DNA of 31,825 bases from Bin22 sp034428635 (lineage in GTDB: Bacteria; Chloroflexota; Dehalococcoidia; Lucifugimonadales; UBA3495): contig DAOUHR010000031.1 of NCBI GenBank assembly GCA_034428635.1, positions 1 through 31,825 of the forward strand, in the 5' to 3' direction. The translations under genes were made by a program, and so were the position numbers. Below, piece by piece: positions 1 through 7,551 of this stretch (position 1 is its first letter; every line of letters starts with the position of its first letter). The notes below the pieces were generated by a model that did no database searches, had not been told where the DNA came from, and was given only the letters and a program-made list of their open reading frames with translations.

Positions 1-18
1 TGGTCTTGCGAGAGGCAT
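1..18 (-). CDS. Possible 5' end of a leftward gene (partial)
   Basis: An ATG at 18-16 on the minus strand opens a frame reading M-P-L-A-R-P to the window edge. It lies about 17 nt downstream of the transcription start predicted for the promoter/operator at 42-70, and a G-rich stretch (GAGGGG) sits just before it, closer than an ideal ribosome binding site. Only six codons are visible, so the product cannot be named. If real, it would be under the same Fur-type control as the neighbouring regulator gene, which suggests a metal-transport or metal-stress gene. This is inference. Confidence 0.25.
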
Positions 19-41
19 GCCCCTCACCGAAGCTCGTCAAT

Positions 42-70
42 GTGATAGGTTGTATCACTTGATCCTACAA
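42..70 (-). promoter_or_regulatory. Promoter with Fur-box-like operator, reading leftward out of the window
   Basis: A perfect inverted repeat GTGATA-5-TATCAC lies at 42-58. Its core TGATAGGTTGTATCA (43-57) matches 10 of 14 defined positions of the classic Fur box TGATAATNATTATCA. On the minus strand a weak -35 (TTGTAG, 70-65) is followed after 17 bp by TATCAC (47-42) as -10, so the operator would cover the -10. The element points away from the regulator gene and towards a gene left of the window. Confidence 0.45.
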
Positions 71-107
71 AACGCCGGGGTTCAGTTTTCCGGAACAAAA
101 TCCGTTG

Positions 108-551
108 CTAGTCCTCGGTGGCCGGGCAGGCGCCGCAGTTCACGTACAGCTCAAGGCGGTGCTCAACAATCTCTCCCCGGATGTCGGCGCTGACCGCGCT
201 GATTAATCGCTCGACCGCCGCTACCCGGAGTTCCTCCACCACACCGCATTCGACGCACACCGAGTGGTGATGATGGCCAACGCTGCAGAGAAGGTACAGG
301 TGGGCCCCTTCCAGGAGGGGCAGCTTGCAGATAACGCCCGCTTCAAGGAAGAGCTTGATGGTGCGGTAAACCGTGGCCCTTCCCACCCAGGGCAGATCGT
401 CACAGAGTTCCTCGGCAGTAAAGCCGGCCTGCTTCTGATCCAGGAGGCCGACTATTGCCTTCCTGGGCGCCGTGGCCCTGCAGCCCTGTTCCTCCAGCAC
501 CGCCATCAAGCTCTGATACGTTGGTTTGAACACCATAATGATACTAACCAT
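108..551 (-). CDS. Fur-family metal-responsive transcriptional regulator
   Basis: This is a ferric-uptake-regulator family repressor of 147 residues, a normal length for the family. The winged-helix DNA-binding part covers roughly residues 10-85, with the recognition helix around G-R-A-T-V-Y-R-T (57-64). The dimerisation and metal-binding part follows, with the His cluster HHHH (93-96) and two CxxC pairs (C99/C102 and C139/C142) that would hold the structural zinc. The sequence alone does not separate Fur, Zur and PerR; the HHHH-x2-C-x2-C layout is common to iron and zinc sensors. ATG at 551 was chosen. A TTG at 554 and an ATG at 536 are also possible, and none has a clear ribosome binding site. 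A Fur-box-like operator over its own promoter (594-628) suggests autoregulation. Confidence 0.9.
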   Translation of the reverse strand: MVSIIMVFKPTYQSLMAVLEEQGCRATAPRKAIVGLLDQKQAGFTAEELCDDLPWVGRATVYRTIKLFLEAGVICKLPLLEGAHLYLLCSVGHHHHSVCVECGVVEELRVAAVERLISAVSADIRGEIVEHRLELYVNCGACPATED

Positions 552-554
552 CAA

Positions 555-866
555 GGCAAACGCAGAGTGTACCCGGGGATCCCCTTAGTGAAGTGATATA
601 TAATGTCAATGAAAGAGTTTCTTGTCAACTACCGAGGGGGAACATGGGTTGTCAATACGGATTGCCCATGGCAGGGGCAGGAGAGGAACCATTTGCCTGG
701 CAGTAGCAAAGGTGTATCCAGTATCAAGGTCATGGAGCTGGGAAATGCACCTGGAGGCGTAACCCATTAAGCCTGTGGCTTTCAGGGGCTAGTGTGCCCT
801 GCCACACGGGTCCGGATGGCGGCCAAACCCTGGAAACTCATGGAACCTGCCGTCTACCGGGGCACT
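555..866. other. Intergenic region between the Fur-type gene and the MFS gene
   Basis: It holds the Fur-type promoter (594-628) at its left end. The remainder, about 240 bp, is the 3' flank of the leftward MFS gene. A weak hairpin GTGTG-6-CACAC lies near 794-809. No credible gene, tRNA or T-rich terminator was seen. Confidence 0.5.
594..628 (-). promoter_or_regulatory. Promoter of the Fur-family gene with an overlapping Fur-box-like operator
   Basis: On the minus strand a perfect -35 TTGACA (628-623) is followed, after 17 bp, by CATTAT (605-600, 4 of 6 matches to TATAAT). The 15-bp element TGATATATAATGTCA (594-608) sits over this -10 and matches 10 of 14 positions of the Fur box consensus, with a TGA...TCA dyad. 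The predicted transcript starts near 593 and reaches the regulator's ATG at 551. This is the standard layout for repression by blocking RNA polymerase. Confidence 0.55.
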
Positions 867-2159
867 TTATCGGGAGGCAGAATTGCGGCTGCGAGAGGTA
901 AGGCGTACGCCCCACATGAGAAATACGGATGCGGTGGTGAGAGTGGCGGAAATCAGGAAGGCCCAGAAATAGTCGCCCAGCAGGTCGAAGAGCAGGCCCG
1001 CCAGGATTGGGCCGAGTCCGATGCCTATGCCCCGTCCCACCTCCATCATGCCCATTACTGTGCCCAGCATCCGGGTGGGGTACAGGTCGGCGGCTTTGGC
1101 GCCAATGAGTAGGCCGCTGATACCGTCGCTCAGGCCATTCAGGCCAACGAAAATTACCAGAACCCACCATACTCCGCCACCGCTGAAAAAGAGGACCAAT
1201 ACCACGGCGGCCACGGACATCGTCATCCCGATGGTATAGACAATTTCCCGGCCAATCATGTCGGACAAGAGGCCCGTTGCCGGCCGGCCGCCGATACCTA
1301 ACAGCCCGGCGATGCCAATGGCCAGGGCCGCCCGGATTTCGCCATAACCGGCCAGGAAGAGGAACGCCAGGATGTGGACCATTATCATGTGGTTGCCAAC
1401 GGAATTGACTGCCCGCGCGCTCATCAGCAGCCAGACCGCCGGTTCTCGCAACACTTCGCCAACGGAGGACCGGGGCGGCGTTTCAGCTTCGGTCTCAGGT
1501 TCCGGTAGTTGGCGCGGGTCGCCGGGCTCTGCTGCAACCACCGGAGTGGCGGCGGCGTTCACCCGCTCGCCGTCGGGCGGTCGTTTCTGGAGAAGCAGGT
1601 TGGGAATGACCACTACCAGGAAGAAGGCGACGCCGAAAATCCGGAAGGCCCACTGCCAGCCCAGGGTCGAGACGATGACCTGGGCCAGGGGCACCACGAT
1701 GGCCTGGCCGGCCGGGTTGCCCGCGTCGGCCATTCCCAGCGCAACACCCCTGGACCTGGGAAACCAGGGCGCCAGGGTCGCCGTGGCTGAGAAAGATGAA
1801 ATGCCCACCTGGCCCACGGTGGCGACGACACTATAGAAGATGAACAACTGCCACACTTCGCTGGCGAAGCTGCTGGCCAGCCAGCCGACCAGGATGAAAC
1901 ATCCGGCCAGGGGAAACAGGGCCCGGGCGCCGAAGCGGTCCAGGAACATGCCCAGCAAGGGGGCGATAAAGGCCCCGAACAGGCCCGAAACGGAAAAAAT
2001 GGCTGCAGTCAGGGCCACGCTGCTGCGGAAATGGTCCCGCAAAGCGACCAAAAACACGCTCTGGACGTTCTTGGACCCGCCCTCCACCGTAAGGTTGGAA
2101 AAGGTCAGGAGGAAGATTACCCAACCGTAATGAAGCCTGCGCTTGACGGCGGTTAGCAA
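867..2159 (-). CDS. Major facilitator superfamily (MFS) transporter
   Basis: This is an inner-membrane secondary transporter of 430 residues, the usual length for a 12-helix MFS carrier. The N-terminal half has about six hydrophobic segments (roughly residues 12-195), with the loop-2 motif as G-M-F-L-D-R-F-G-A-R near 75-85. A polar central loop rich in Pro and Glu (about 196-235) separates it from the C-terminal six segments, which repeat the motif as G-L-L-S-D-M-I-G-R. The HYGWV start and motif layout resemble the oxalate/formate antiporter and monocarboxylate-type branch, so an organic-acid substrate is a reasonable guess but not shown. The start is TTG with a weak Shine-Dalgarno sequence. 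The gene is monocistronic and transcribed leftward, with no adjacent partner that would reveal its substrate. Confidence 0.88.
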   Translation of the reverse strand: MLTAVKRRLHYGWVIFLLTFSNLTVEGGSKNVQSVFLVALRDHFRSSVALTAAIFSVSGLFGAFIAPLLGMFLDRFGARALFPLAGCFILVGWLASSFASEVWQLFIFYSVVATVGQVGISSFSATATLAPWFPRSRGVALGMADAGNPAGQAIVVPLAQVIVSTLGWQWAFRIFGVAFFLVVVIPNLLLQKRPPDGERVNAAATPVVAAEPGDPRQLPEPETEAETPPRSSVGEVLREPAVWLLMSARAVNSVGNHMIMVHILAFLFLAGYGEIRAALAIGIAGLLGIGGRPATGLLSDMIGREIVYTIGMTMSVAAVVLVLFFSGGGVWWVLVIFVGLNGLSDGISGLLIGAKAADLYPTRMLGTVMGMMEVGRGIGIGLGPILAGLLFDLLGDYFWAFLISATLTTASVFLMWGVRLTSRSRNSASR

Positions 2160-2581
2160 GAGGCCCCGATTTTCAAGATTTTGCCGGAAATGAGCATGGC
2201 AGGTAAAAGCGGATGAGAGATGGCGAGAACTTGTAGAAGCATACCCGATACCGGTGATTCTTGAAATGGTATTCGTTGACGAATCGAGTTACGTGTCGCC
2301 TTTCAACTAACCCCCGAACAGGGTAGCGCGCACCGCTGAATAGGGCTATTGCATTTCATCTTGGGGGAAGTCGTAGTCTACGGGAATCAGGTTGGCGGAA
2401 GAATGCGATTTCCACGGAACCGAAACGCTGCCGCATGACACTGGCCCCTTGATACCAGGGAATTCACATCTCTACCATGATTTTCAGGTGGACCTGCTCC
2501 CCTTCTTTGGGATAGGGAGAGCGTACAAAGTCAGCGGCGGCTTTGCCCCTCCTGCCGGCCGTGGCCCAGTCTGGGACATTT

Positions 2582-2611
2582 GGGGCCACCTTAGGCCACC
2601 TTCAGGACCAT
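2582..2611. repeat. Three 10-bp tandem units, GGCCACCT type
   Basis: Consecutive 10-mers ggGGCCACCT, taGGCCACCT and tcAGGACCAT follow each other with exact 10-bp spacing; the third is diverged. The period is one helical turn. The same spacer holds a second, unrelated 10-bp triplet at 2691-2721. Confidence 0.5.
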
Positions 2612-2690
2612 TCCCTATCTGGGATGTGGCCCATCGGCGGCTCGCCGGTGAGCCATCCGGTGCCATCCCGACTCTGTTATCACATACGAA

Positions 2691-2730
2691 ACGGCACAAA
2701 ATGGCACAAAATGGGACAGAAATTAAAAAA
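2691..2730 (+). repeat. Three 10-bp tandem units followed by an A-rich tail (dispersed repeat, copy 1)
   Basis: Units acGGCACAAA, atGGCACAAA and atGGGACAGA repeat at exactly 10 bp and run into aaTTAAAAAA. A closely similar block in the opposite orientation is found at 16031-16072 upstream of comEA, so this is a dispersed intergenic repeat and not a chance run. Confidence 0.7.
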
Positions 2731-2883
2731 TCCTTGATCTCTGAGTTCCGGCAGGTAGGGGCGATGTCCCACAACTGGGTCTTCCGGACAATCTTCACTC
2801 CGGTTTTCGCCGTTATTTGGAAATCCGGCGCTCTCCTGGTGATGGTCGGGGCTATCGCATAAATGGAATGGTAAAGACCCGTC

Positions 2884-2901
2884 TTTCCCGCGAAGGCGGG
2901 A
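2884..2901. repeat. REP-like palindrome
   Basis: TTCCCGC-GAAG-GCGGGAA forms a 7-bp stem with a 4-nt loop, preceded by GTC. It has the same architecture as the palindromes at 23904 and 24069 (GTC, G/C stem, 4-nt loop ending in AAG/TTC type sequence), a class of short dispersed intergenic palindromes. Confidence 0.55.
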
Positions 2902-3181
2902 ACTTCGAACTCGGGGCAGGTCTGTCTTAGCCATTTGGGAAAGGGCCACTTGGTCAACTATTGCCGAGTGCGATAACCCCGTAGCGCTGAACCCGTTCCG
3001 TTGCGGCGTCCCTGTCCTTCAGTTAGACTACCCTACGGTCCGAACAGGGGATTAAATTTGGAACGTCCAACCCCGGAGAACCGACCGGCACAAAGTCTAA
3101 CCGTTTGCAAATCAAGGGCCGCGCTCCGGTTATCCTTTACTGACATTCCAGACTAAAAGCAGGTAAACGGAGGCAACATTA

Positions 3182-4543
3182 ATGTCCAGCGACAACAGCA
3201 TCACTTCCGAACTCATCCACTACCTCGCCGGCGCCCTTGACGCCGAGCTTCCCCCCAATGTGCTGGAAAAGGCCAAGCACCACATCCTGGACACGCTGGC
3301 GGCCATGGTGTCCGGTTCCGTGCTCAAGCCTGGCGTACTGGCCCGCCAGTACATTCAGCAGCAGGGCGGGCCGGAGGAAGCGCAGGTTGTGGGCAGTTCG
3401 ATGGTGGTATCGGCGGTGAACGCCGCCATCGCCAACGGCATGATGGCCCACGCCGACGAGACCGACGACTCCAACGGTTCCGCCGGTATCCATCCCGGCT
3501 GCGCCATCCTGCCCGCCGCCATGGCCATGGGGGAGCGGGAAAACGTCAACGGGTCGGACTTCATCAAGGCCGTGGTGCTGGGTTACGACATTGGCAGCCG
3601 CACCACCAAGGCCCTGGGCCGGGAGGAGATGCGGGCCCGAAACCACCTGCCCTTCAGCATTGGCGGCACCATTGGCGCCACCGCCGCGGCCGGCTGCCTT
3701 GCTGGCCTGAAGGAAGAGCAGTACCGCGACCTGCTTTCCTACGGGGCCCAGCAGGCCTCGGGCATTATGACCTACCCCAGGGACGTGGAACACATCGAGA
3801 AGGCCTTCATCTTCGGCGGGATGAACGCCCGCAATGGCGTCATGGCTGCGGAGATGGTGCAGATGGGCTTCACCGGGGTTTTCGACACCTTCACCGGCGA
3901 CGGCAATTTCCTGGTGGCTTACGCCGATAACCCCAGGGGAGAGCAGCTTGTGTCCGAACTGGGCAGCCGCTACGAGGTGATGCTGACCAACATCAAGAAA
4001 TTCTGCGTGGGCTTCCCCATCCAGTCTCCGGCCGAGGGGCTCCTCCTGATCATGGACAAGCACGGCATCGGCGCCGCAGACGTGGAGAAGATTGTGGCCC
4101 GCCTGCCCGAAGGCGGGGCCCACACCGTCAACGACCGGGACATGCCGGACATCAACCTCCAATACATCTTCGCCATCGCCTTGCTGGACGGCCGGGTTTC
4201 CTTCGAGGCCGCCCACTCCTTTGAGCGTATGACGGACCCGGCCGTCATGGACCTGCGCTCCCGGGTTACGCTCATTGGCGACCCGGAACTCAGTGGCGCC
4301 CAGCCCGACTACCAGGCCATAGTCCAGGTAACCACGAAGGACGGAACGGTCCATGAGGAGCGGGTTACCAGCTTCCGGGGCCGGGCGGAGAACCCCCTGT
4401 CCCGGGAAGAGGTGGGCGAAAAGGCGCTGGACTTGATTGAACCGGTCCTGGGCTCGGCTCAGTCTGCGGAGTTGATTGACGCCATCAACCGGCTGGAGAC
4501 GCTGCCCAGCGTTCGTGAGTTGCGGCCGCTGCTGTCGGTGTAA
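3182..4543 (+). CDS. MmgE/PrpD family protein
   Basis: The protein has 453 residues, a full-length member of the family that includes 2-methylcitrate dehydratase PrpD, cis-aconitate decarboxylase and iminodisuccinate epimerase. The all-helical N-terminal domain covers about 1-265, with the conserved acidic motif H-A-D-E-T-D-D-S (90-97, family H-x-x-D-x-D-D type) followed by G-I-H-P-G. The smaller lid domain follows from about 266 and begins with K-K-F-C-V-G-F-P. The usual later histidine of the K-x-Y-P-x-C...H segment is not obvious here, so the exact reaction is open. ATG at 3182 is preceded by GGAGG at a good distance. No prpB or prpC is nearby, so propionate methylcitrate metabolism is not supported; an organic-acid isomerase or lyase next to an ABC importer is more likely. 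Confidence 0.88.
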   Translation: MSSDNSITSELIHYLAGALDAELPPNVLEKAKHHILDTLAAMVSGSVLKPGVLARQYIQQQGGPEEAQVVGSSMVVSAVNAAIANGMMAHADETDDSNGSAGIHPGCAILPAAMAMGERENVNGSDFIKAVVLGYDIGSRTTKALGREEMRARNHLPFSIGGTIGATAAAGCLAGLKEEQYRDLLSYGAQQASGIMTYPRDVEHIEKAFIFGGMNARNGVMAAEMVQMGFTGVFDTFTGDGNFLVAYADNPRGEQLVSELGSRYEVMLTNIKKFCVGFPIQSPAEGLLLIMDKHGIGAADVEKIVARLPEGGAHTVNDRDMPDINLQYIFAIALLDGRVSFEAAHSFERMTDPAVMDLRSRVTLIGDPELSGAQPDYQAIVQVTTKDGTVHEERVTSFRGRAENPLSREEVGEKALDLIEPVLGSAQSAELIDAINRLETLPSVRELRPLLSV

Positions 4544-4575
4544 CCGGCGGTCCGTTTCCGTAGATCTGTAAAGTT

Positions 4576-4603
4576 GTAGGGGCGCACGGCCATGCGCCCC
4601 TAC
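4576..4603. terminator. Perfect hairpin between convergent genes (probable bidirectional terminator)
   Basis: GTAGGGGCGCA (4576-4586) and its exact complement TGCGCCCCTAC (4593-4603) form an 11-bp stem with a 6-nt loop, followed by GTTTG. It lies 33 bp after the MmgE/PrpD stop codon and 33 bp from the end of the convergent ATPase gene, where a shared terminator is expected. The sequence also resembles a common dispersed palindrome type beginning GTAGGGGCG, so it may be a mobile repeat reused as a terminator. Confidence 0.6.
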
Positions 4604-4635
4604 GTTTGATTGCCAGGATTTCCTTATTTCTCCTA

Positions 4636-5619
4636 TTACACGACGGCCGGCTCAACCTTGTGGCAGGCGGTCAGATGGTCTGCCAGGATTTCCCGCCAGT
4701 CGGGTTCCACGTCGTGGCACATACTGGTCTCCTGGTATATGGGGCAGCGGGTGTGAAACCGGCAGCCGCTGGGGGGGTTGATGGGGCTGGCAACCTCGCC
4801 TCCTATGGTGGAGCCCATGGGAATGTCCGGGTCGGGATTGGGCACCGACGCCAGCAGGGCGTTGCTGTAAGGGTGCAGGGTGTTGCCGTAGAACTCGTCC
4901 CGGGTAGCCAGTTCCACCATCTTGCCCACGTACATCACGCCCACCCGGTGGCTCATGTGCTCGACGATGGCCAGGTCGTGGGAGATCAGCAGGTAACTTA
5001 GGCCCAGGTCTCGCTGCAAATCCACCAGCAGGTTGAGAATCTGGGCGCGGATGGAGACGTCCAAGCCGGAGACGGGTTCGTCCAGGACGATGAGCCGGGG
5101 GCGGAGAGCCAGGGCGCGGGCGATGGCGATGCGCTGGCGTTGGCCGCCGCTGAACTGGTGGGGAAAGAAGGAAGCGGTAACCGGGTTCAACCCCACGTTT
5201 TCCAACAGTTCGCCCACCCGCATGCGCAGGTCGCGCCCTCGCAGATGCTGGTGGACACGCAATGGCTCGCCGATAATATCCAGCACCTGCATACGGGGAT
5301 TGAGCGAGCTGTATGGGTCCTGGAACACCGCCTGTACCAGGCGCTTGTATTCTCGCAGGCCGTTCCCACGCAAGCGGCTGACGTCTTCACCCTGGAAGGC
5401 GATGGTACCCCGGGTGGGGCGTTCCAGAAGCAGAATCATCTTGGCGACGGTGGTCTTTCCGCAGCCGCTTTCACCCACCAGGGCGAAGGTTTCCCCCTCT
5501 TCCACGTGGAAGCTGACGCCGTCCACGGCCCGGATGGAGTCACCCCCACTGGTGAGCCAGTTGCCACCGCCCCGAAAGTGCTTCGCCAGCCCTTCAACTT
5601 CCAGTAAACGGTTGGCCAC
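4636..5619 (-). CDS. dppF: Oligopeptide/dipeptide-type ABC importer ATPase (DppF/OppF type)
   Basis: This cytoplasmic ATPase of 327 residues is the last gene of the five-gene importer operon. Walker A is G-E-S-G-C-G-K-T-T (49-57), the ABC signature S-G-G-Q-R-Q-R is at 157-163, and Walker B L-I-V-L-D-E-P is at 176-182, followed by the H-loop in L-I-S-H-D. The C-terminal oligopeptide-type extension with C-R-F-H-T-R-C-P near residue 290 is present, as expected for this subfamily, where it can hold a metal cluster. The start is GTG at 5619, one base after the upstream gene's stop, with a strong AGGAGG-like site, so translation is probably coupled. Together with the DppD-like subunit it would form the ATPase heterodimer. 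The substrate could be peptides, nickel or another solute; the sequence does not decide. Confidence 0.93.
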   Translation of the reverse strand: MANRLLEVEGLAKHFRGGGNWLTSGGDSIRAVDGVSFHVEEGETFALVGESGCGKTTVAKMILLLERPTRGTIAFQGEDVSRLRGNGLREYKRLVQAVFQDPYSSLNPRMQVLDIIGEPLRVHQHLRGRDLRMRVGELLENVGLNPVTASFFPHQFSGGQRQRIAIARALALRPRLIVLDEPVSGLDVSIRAQILNLLVDLQRDLGLSYLLISHDLAIVEHMSHRVGVMYVGKMVELATRDEFYGNTLHPYSNALLASVPNPDPDIPMGSTIGGEVASPINPPSGCRFHTRCPIYQETSMCHDVEPDWREILADHLTACHKVEPAVV

Positions 5620-5620
5620 G

Positions 5621-6616
5621 CTACCTTCCCTCCTCGGTCAACCAGCAGTGCACAAAGTCCTCGCCGCCCAGCGAAGTTCGGGGCGGGTACTGTTCCTTGC
5701 ACTTGTCCATGGCCTCCGGGCAGCGGGGCCAGAAGGGACATCCCTGGGGAATGCTGCGCAGGTCGGGGGGCTGCCCATCAATCTGGTACAGCTTGTCCCG
5801 CCGGGCGCCCATCAGGGGCACCGAGTCCAGCAGGGCCCTGGTGTAGGGGTGCTGGGGCTCCTTGTAAATCTGCCTCACCCGGCCGCTCTCCACGATGCGG
5901 CCGGCGTACATCACGTTCACCCGGTCGCACATCTGCGCGACAATGCCCAGGTCGTGGGTTACCCAGATGACGCTGGTGCCGCTGTCCTGCTGCAACTCGC
6001 GAATGAGGCGCAGGAACTGGGCCTGGATGGTAACGTCCAGGGACGTGGTTGGCTCATCGGCAATGAGAAGTTCCGGCTCAGTGGTCAGGCCCATGGCGGC
6101 CACCACCCGCTGGCGCATGCCGCCGCTGAACTGGTGAGGATACTGGACCAGGCGTTGTTCGGGCCGGGGTATGCGCACGGCCCGCAGGGCGTCCAGCACC
6201 CGGTTCATGGCCTGCTGGCCCCGCTCCTTCAGGTGCAGGCGCACCGGCTCGGCGACCTGCTCTCCGATGGTATATACCGGGTTCAGGGACGTTTGCGGGT
6301 CCTGCATGATGATGGCCATGCGGTGACCGCGGTACGCCCGCATCTCATGCTCGGTAATGTCCAGGAGATTCTCGTCCTTGAACCAGATTTCCCCCTCGAC
6401 AATACGGGCGCCGGGCTGGGGCACCAGGCGCATCAGGGAAAGGCAGGTCATGGTCTTGCCGCTGCCCGACTCGCCCACCAGCCCCACGGCCTCCCCCCGG
6501 GCGACGGTGAAGCTTACTCCGTCTACCGCCTTCAGCACGGCGTTGCGCTGGAAGAAGTAGGTCTTCAGCCCCTCTACCCTTAGCAGTGTGTCGTCTTCTA
6601 CGTTGCGGTTAACCAT
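5621..6616 (-). CDS. dppD: Oligopeptide/dipeptide-type ABC importer ATPase (DppD/OppD type)
   Basis: The protein has 331 residues. Walker A G-E-S-G-S-G-K-T is at 48-55, the signature S-G-G-M-R-Q-R at 164-170, and Walker B L-L-I-A-D-E-P at 183-189, followed by T-T-S-L-D; M-R-Q-R in the signature and A-D-E-P-T-T are typical of the D-type subunit. The C-terminal C-P-F-W-P-R-C-P segment matches the oligopeptide-type extension. It lies 25 bp downstream of the DppC-like gene and directly before the DppF-like gene. ATG at 6616 was chosen. The two ATPases differ clearly, so they should act as a heterodimer under the DppB/DppC permease pair. Confidence 0.93.
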   Translation of the reverse strand: MVNRNVEDDTLLRVEGLKTYFFQRNAVLKAVDGVSFTVARGEAVGLVGESGSGKTMTCLSLMRLVPQPGARIVEGEIWFKDENLLDITEHEMRAYRGHRMAIIMQDPQTSLNPVYTIGEQVAEPVRLHLKERGQQAMNRVLDALRAVRIPRPEQRLVQYPHQFSGGMRQRVVAAMGLTTEPELLIADEPTTSLDVTIQAQFLRLIRELQQDSGTSVIWVTHDLGIVAQMCDRVNVMYAGRIVESGRVRQIYKEPQHPYTRALLDSVPLMGARRDKLYQIDGQPPDLRSIPQGCPFWPRCPEAMDKCKEQYPPRTSLGGEDFVHCWLTEEGR

Positions 6617-6641
6617 TTACCATTAAACCTTGGGTGATTTC

Positions 6642-7541
6642 CTACAGCTGACGCCGCCTGGGGTCCAGCGTGTCCCGGAGCCAGTCGCCAAACAGGTTCA
6701 GGGACAGCACTGCCGCCAGGATGCACAGGCCGGGAAACAGGGTAATCCAGTAAGCTGATGTCAGGAACTCACGGCCATCGGCCACCATCAATCCCCACGC
6801 CGGCTGGGGCGGGGGCACGCCCACCCCCAGGAAGCTGAGGGACGATTCCAGCAGAATCAGGTGTCCCACTTCCAGGGTTGCCAGGACTATGATGGTGTTG
6901 AAAACATTGGGCAGGATGTGGCGCAGCAAAATCATCCAGGTGGGAGTGCCGATGACCTTGGCAATGGCGACGAAATCCCGTTCGCGGACGCTGAGGGTTT
7001 CCCCACGAACGATGCGGGCAAACCGGGCCGCCAGGAAGGGGGACAGGATGAGAATGACACTCTCAAAACTGCGGCCCACGGCAAACACGAAGACCAGGGC
7101 CACCAGAATGGTGGGCATGGCGAGAATAACTTCAATGCCCCGCTGCATCACGGCGTCCACTTTGCCGCCGGCGTAACCGGAAATCAGGCCCAGCGCCACG
7201 CCTACCCCGCCGCCCAGGGCGATTACGAACATGGAGAGGGAAAGGGATACCCGGGCGCCCCGAATCAACCGGCTGAAAATGTCACGGCCCAGCTTGTCGG
7301 TGCCCAGGAGGTTGTTGGCAGTGCCCTCCTCGTGCCACACCGGCGGGGAGAAGGAATTGGCCATGTCCACTGCCACCGGGCTGTGGGGCGCGATCCACTG
7401 TCCAAAACCGGCGAAGATCAGCAGGATCAGCAGAACCGCTGTTGGAATCTTGGGGACCCGCCGCATTACGGTAAGGCCCGAACGAACGCGCATTGCCCAG
7501 ACAGAGGCCGGGGATGCTACTTGCATTGTCGTGTTGGCCAT
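6642..7541 (-). CDS. dppC: Dipeptide-type ABC importer permease (DppC type)
   Basis: This integral membrane subunit has 299 residues. An N-terminal cytoplasmic stretch and a first membrane segment (about 32-50) are followed by the C-type N-terminal extension with H-S-P and a D-K-L-G-R-D-I-F-S-R segment, and then about five further helices. The ATPase-contacting EAA-type loop is visible as R-E-R-D-F-V-A-I-A-K near 185-195, and the family ending S-F-L-G-V-G-V-P-P-P-Q-P-A-W-G is intact. It lies 10 bp downstream of the DppB-like gene and is translated from ATG at 7541. Confidence 0.92.
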   Translation of the reverse strand: MANTTMQVASPASVWAMRVRSGLTVMRRVPKIPTAVLLILLIFAGFGQWIAPHSPVAVDMANSFSPPVWHEEGTANNLLGTDKLGRDIFSRLIRGARVSLSLSMFVIALGGGVGVALGLISGYAGGKVDAVMQRGIEVILAMPTILVALVFVFAVGRSFESVILILSPFLAARFARIVRGETLSVRERDFVAIAKVIGTPTWMILLRHILPNVFNTIIVLATLEVGHLILLESSLSFLGVGVPPPQPAWGLMVADGREFLTSAYWITLFPGLCILAAVLSLNLFGDWLRDTLDPRRRQL

Positions 7542-7551
7542 AGGTTACCTG

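Larger units (their letters stand above)
2160..3181. other. Gene-poor spacer of about 1 kb carrying short repeats
   Basis: Open frames here (for example 2392-2862 plus strand and 2484-2957 minus strand) read through repeats, lack ribosome binding sites and show no family signature, so no gene is called. The spacer holds two triplets of 10-bp units (2582-2611 and 2691-2721), a palindrome TTCCCGC-4-GCGGGAA (2884-2901) of the REP-like dispersed type, and the ribosome binding site of the MmgE/PrpD gene (GGAGG, about 3170-3174). It must also contain the promoters of the MFS gene (leftward) and of MmgE/PrpD (rightward), but no good -35/-10 pair was seen for either. Confidence 0.6.

Noticed and set aside
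2392..2957. Open frames of about 156 residues on both strands in the spacer
   Set aside because: They read through repeats and palindromes, have no ribosome binding site, and show no domain or codon pattern of the neighbours.
3179..4354. A 391-residue frame on the minus strand opposite the MmgE/PrpD gene
   Set aside because: It is fully antisense to a clearly recognised gene and is His/Gly/Val-rich as expected of a GC-rich shadow.
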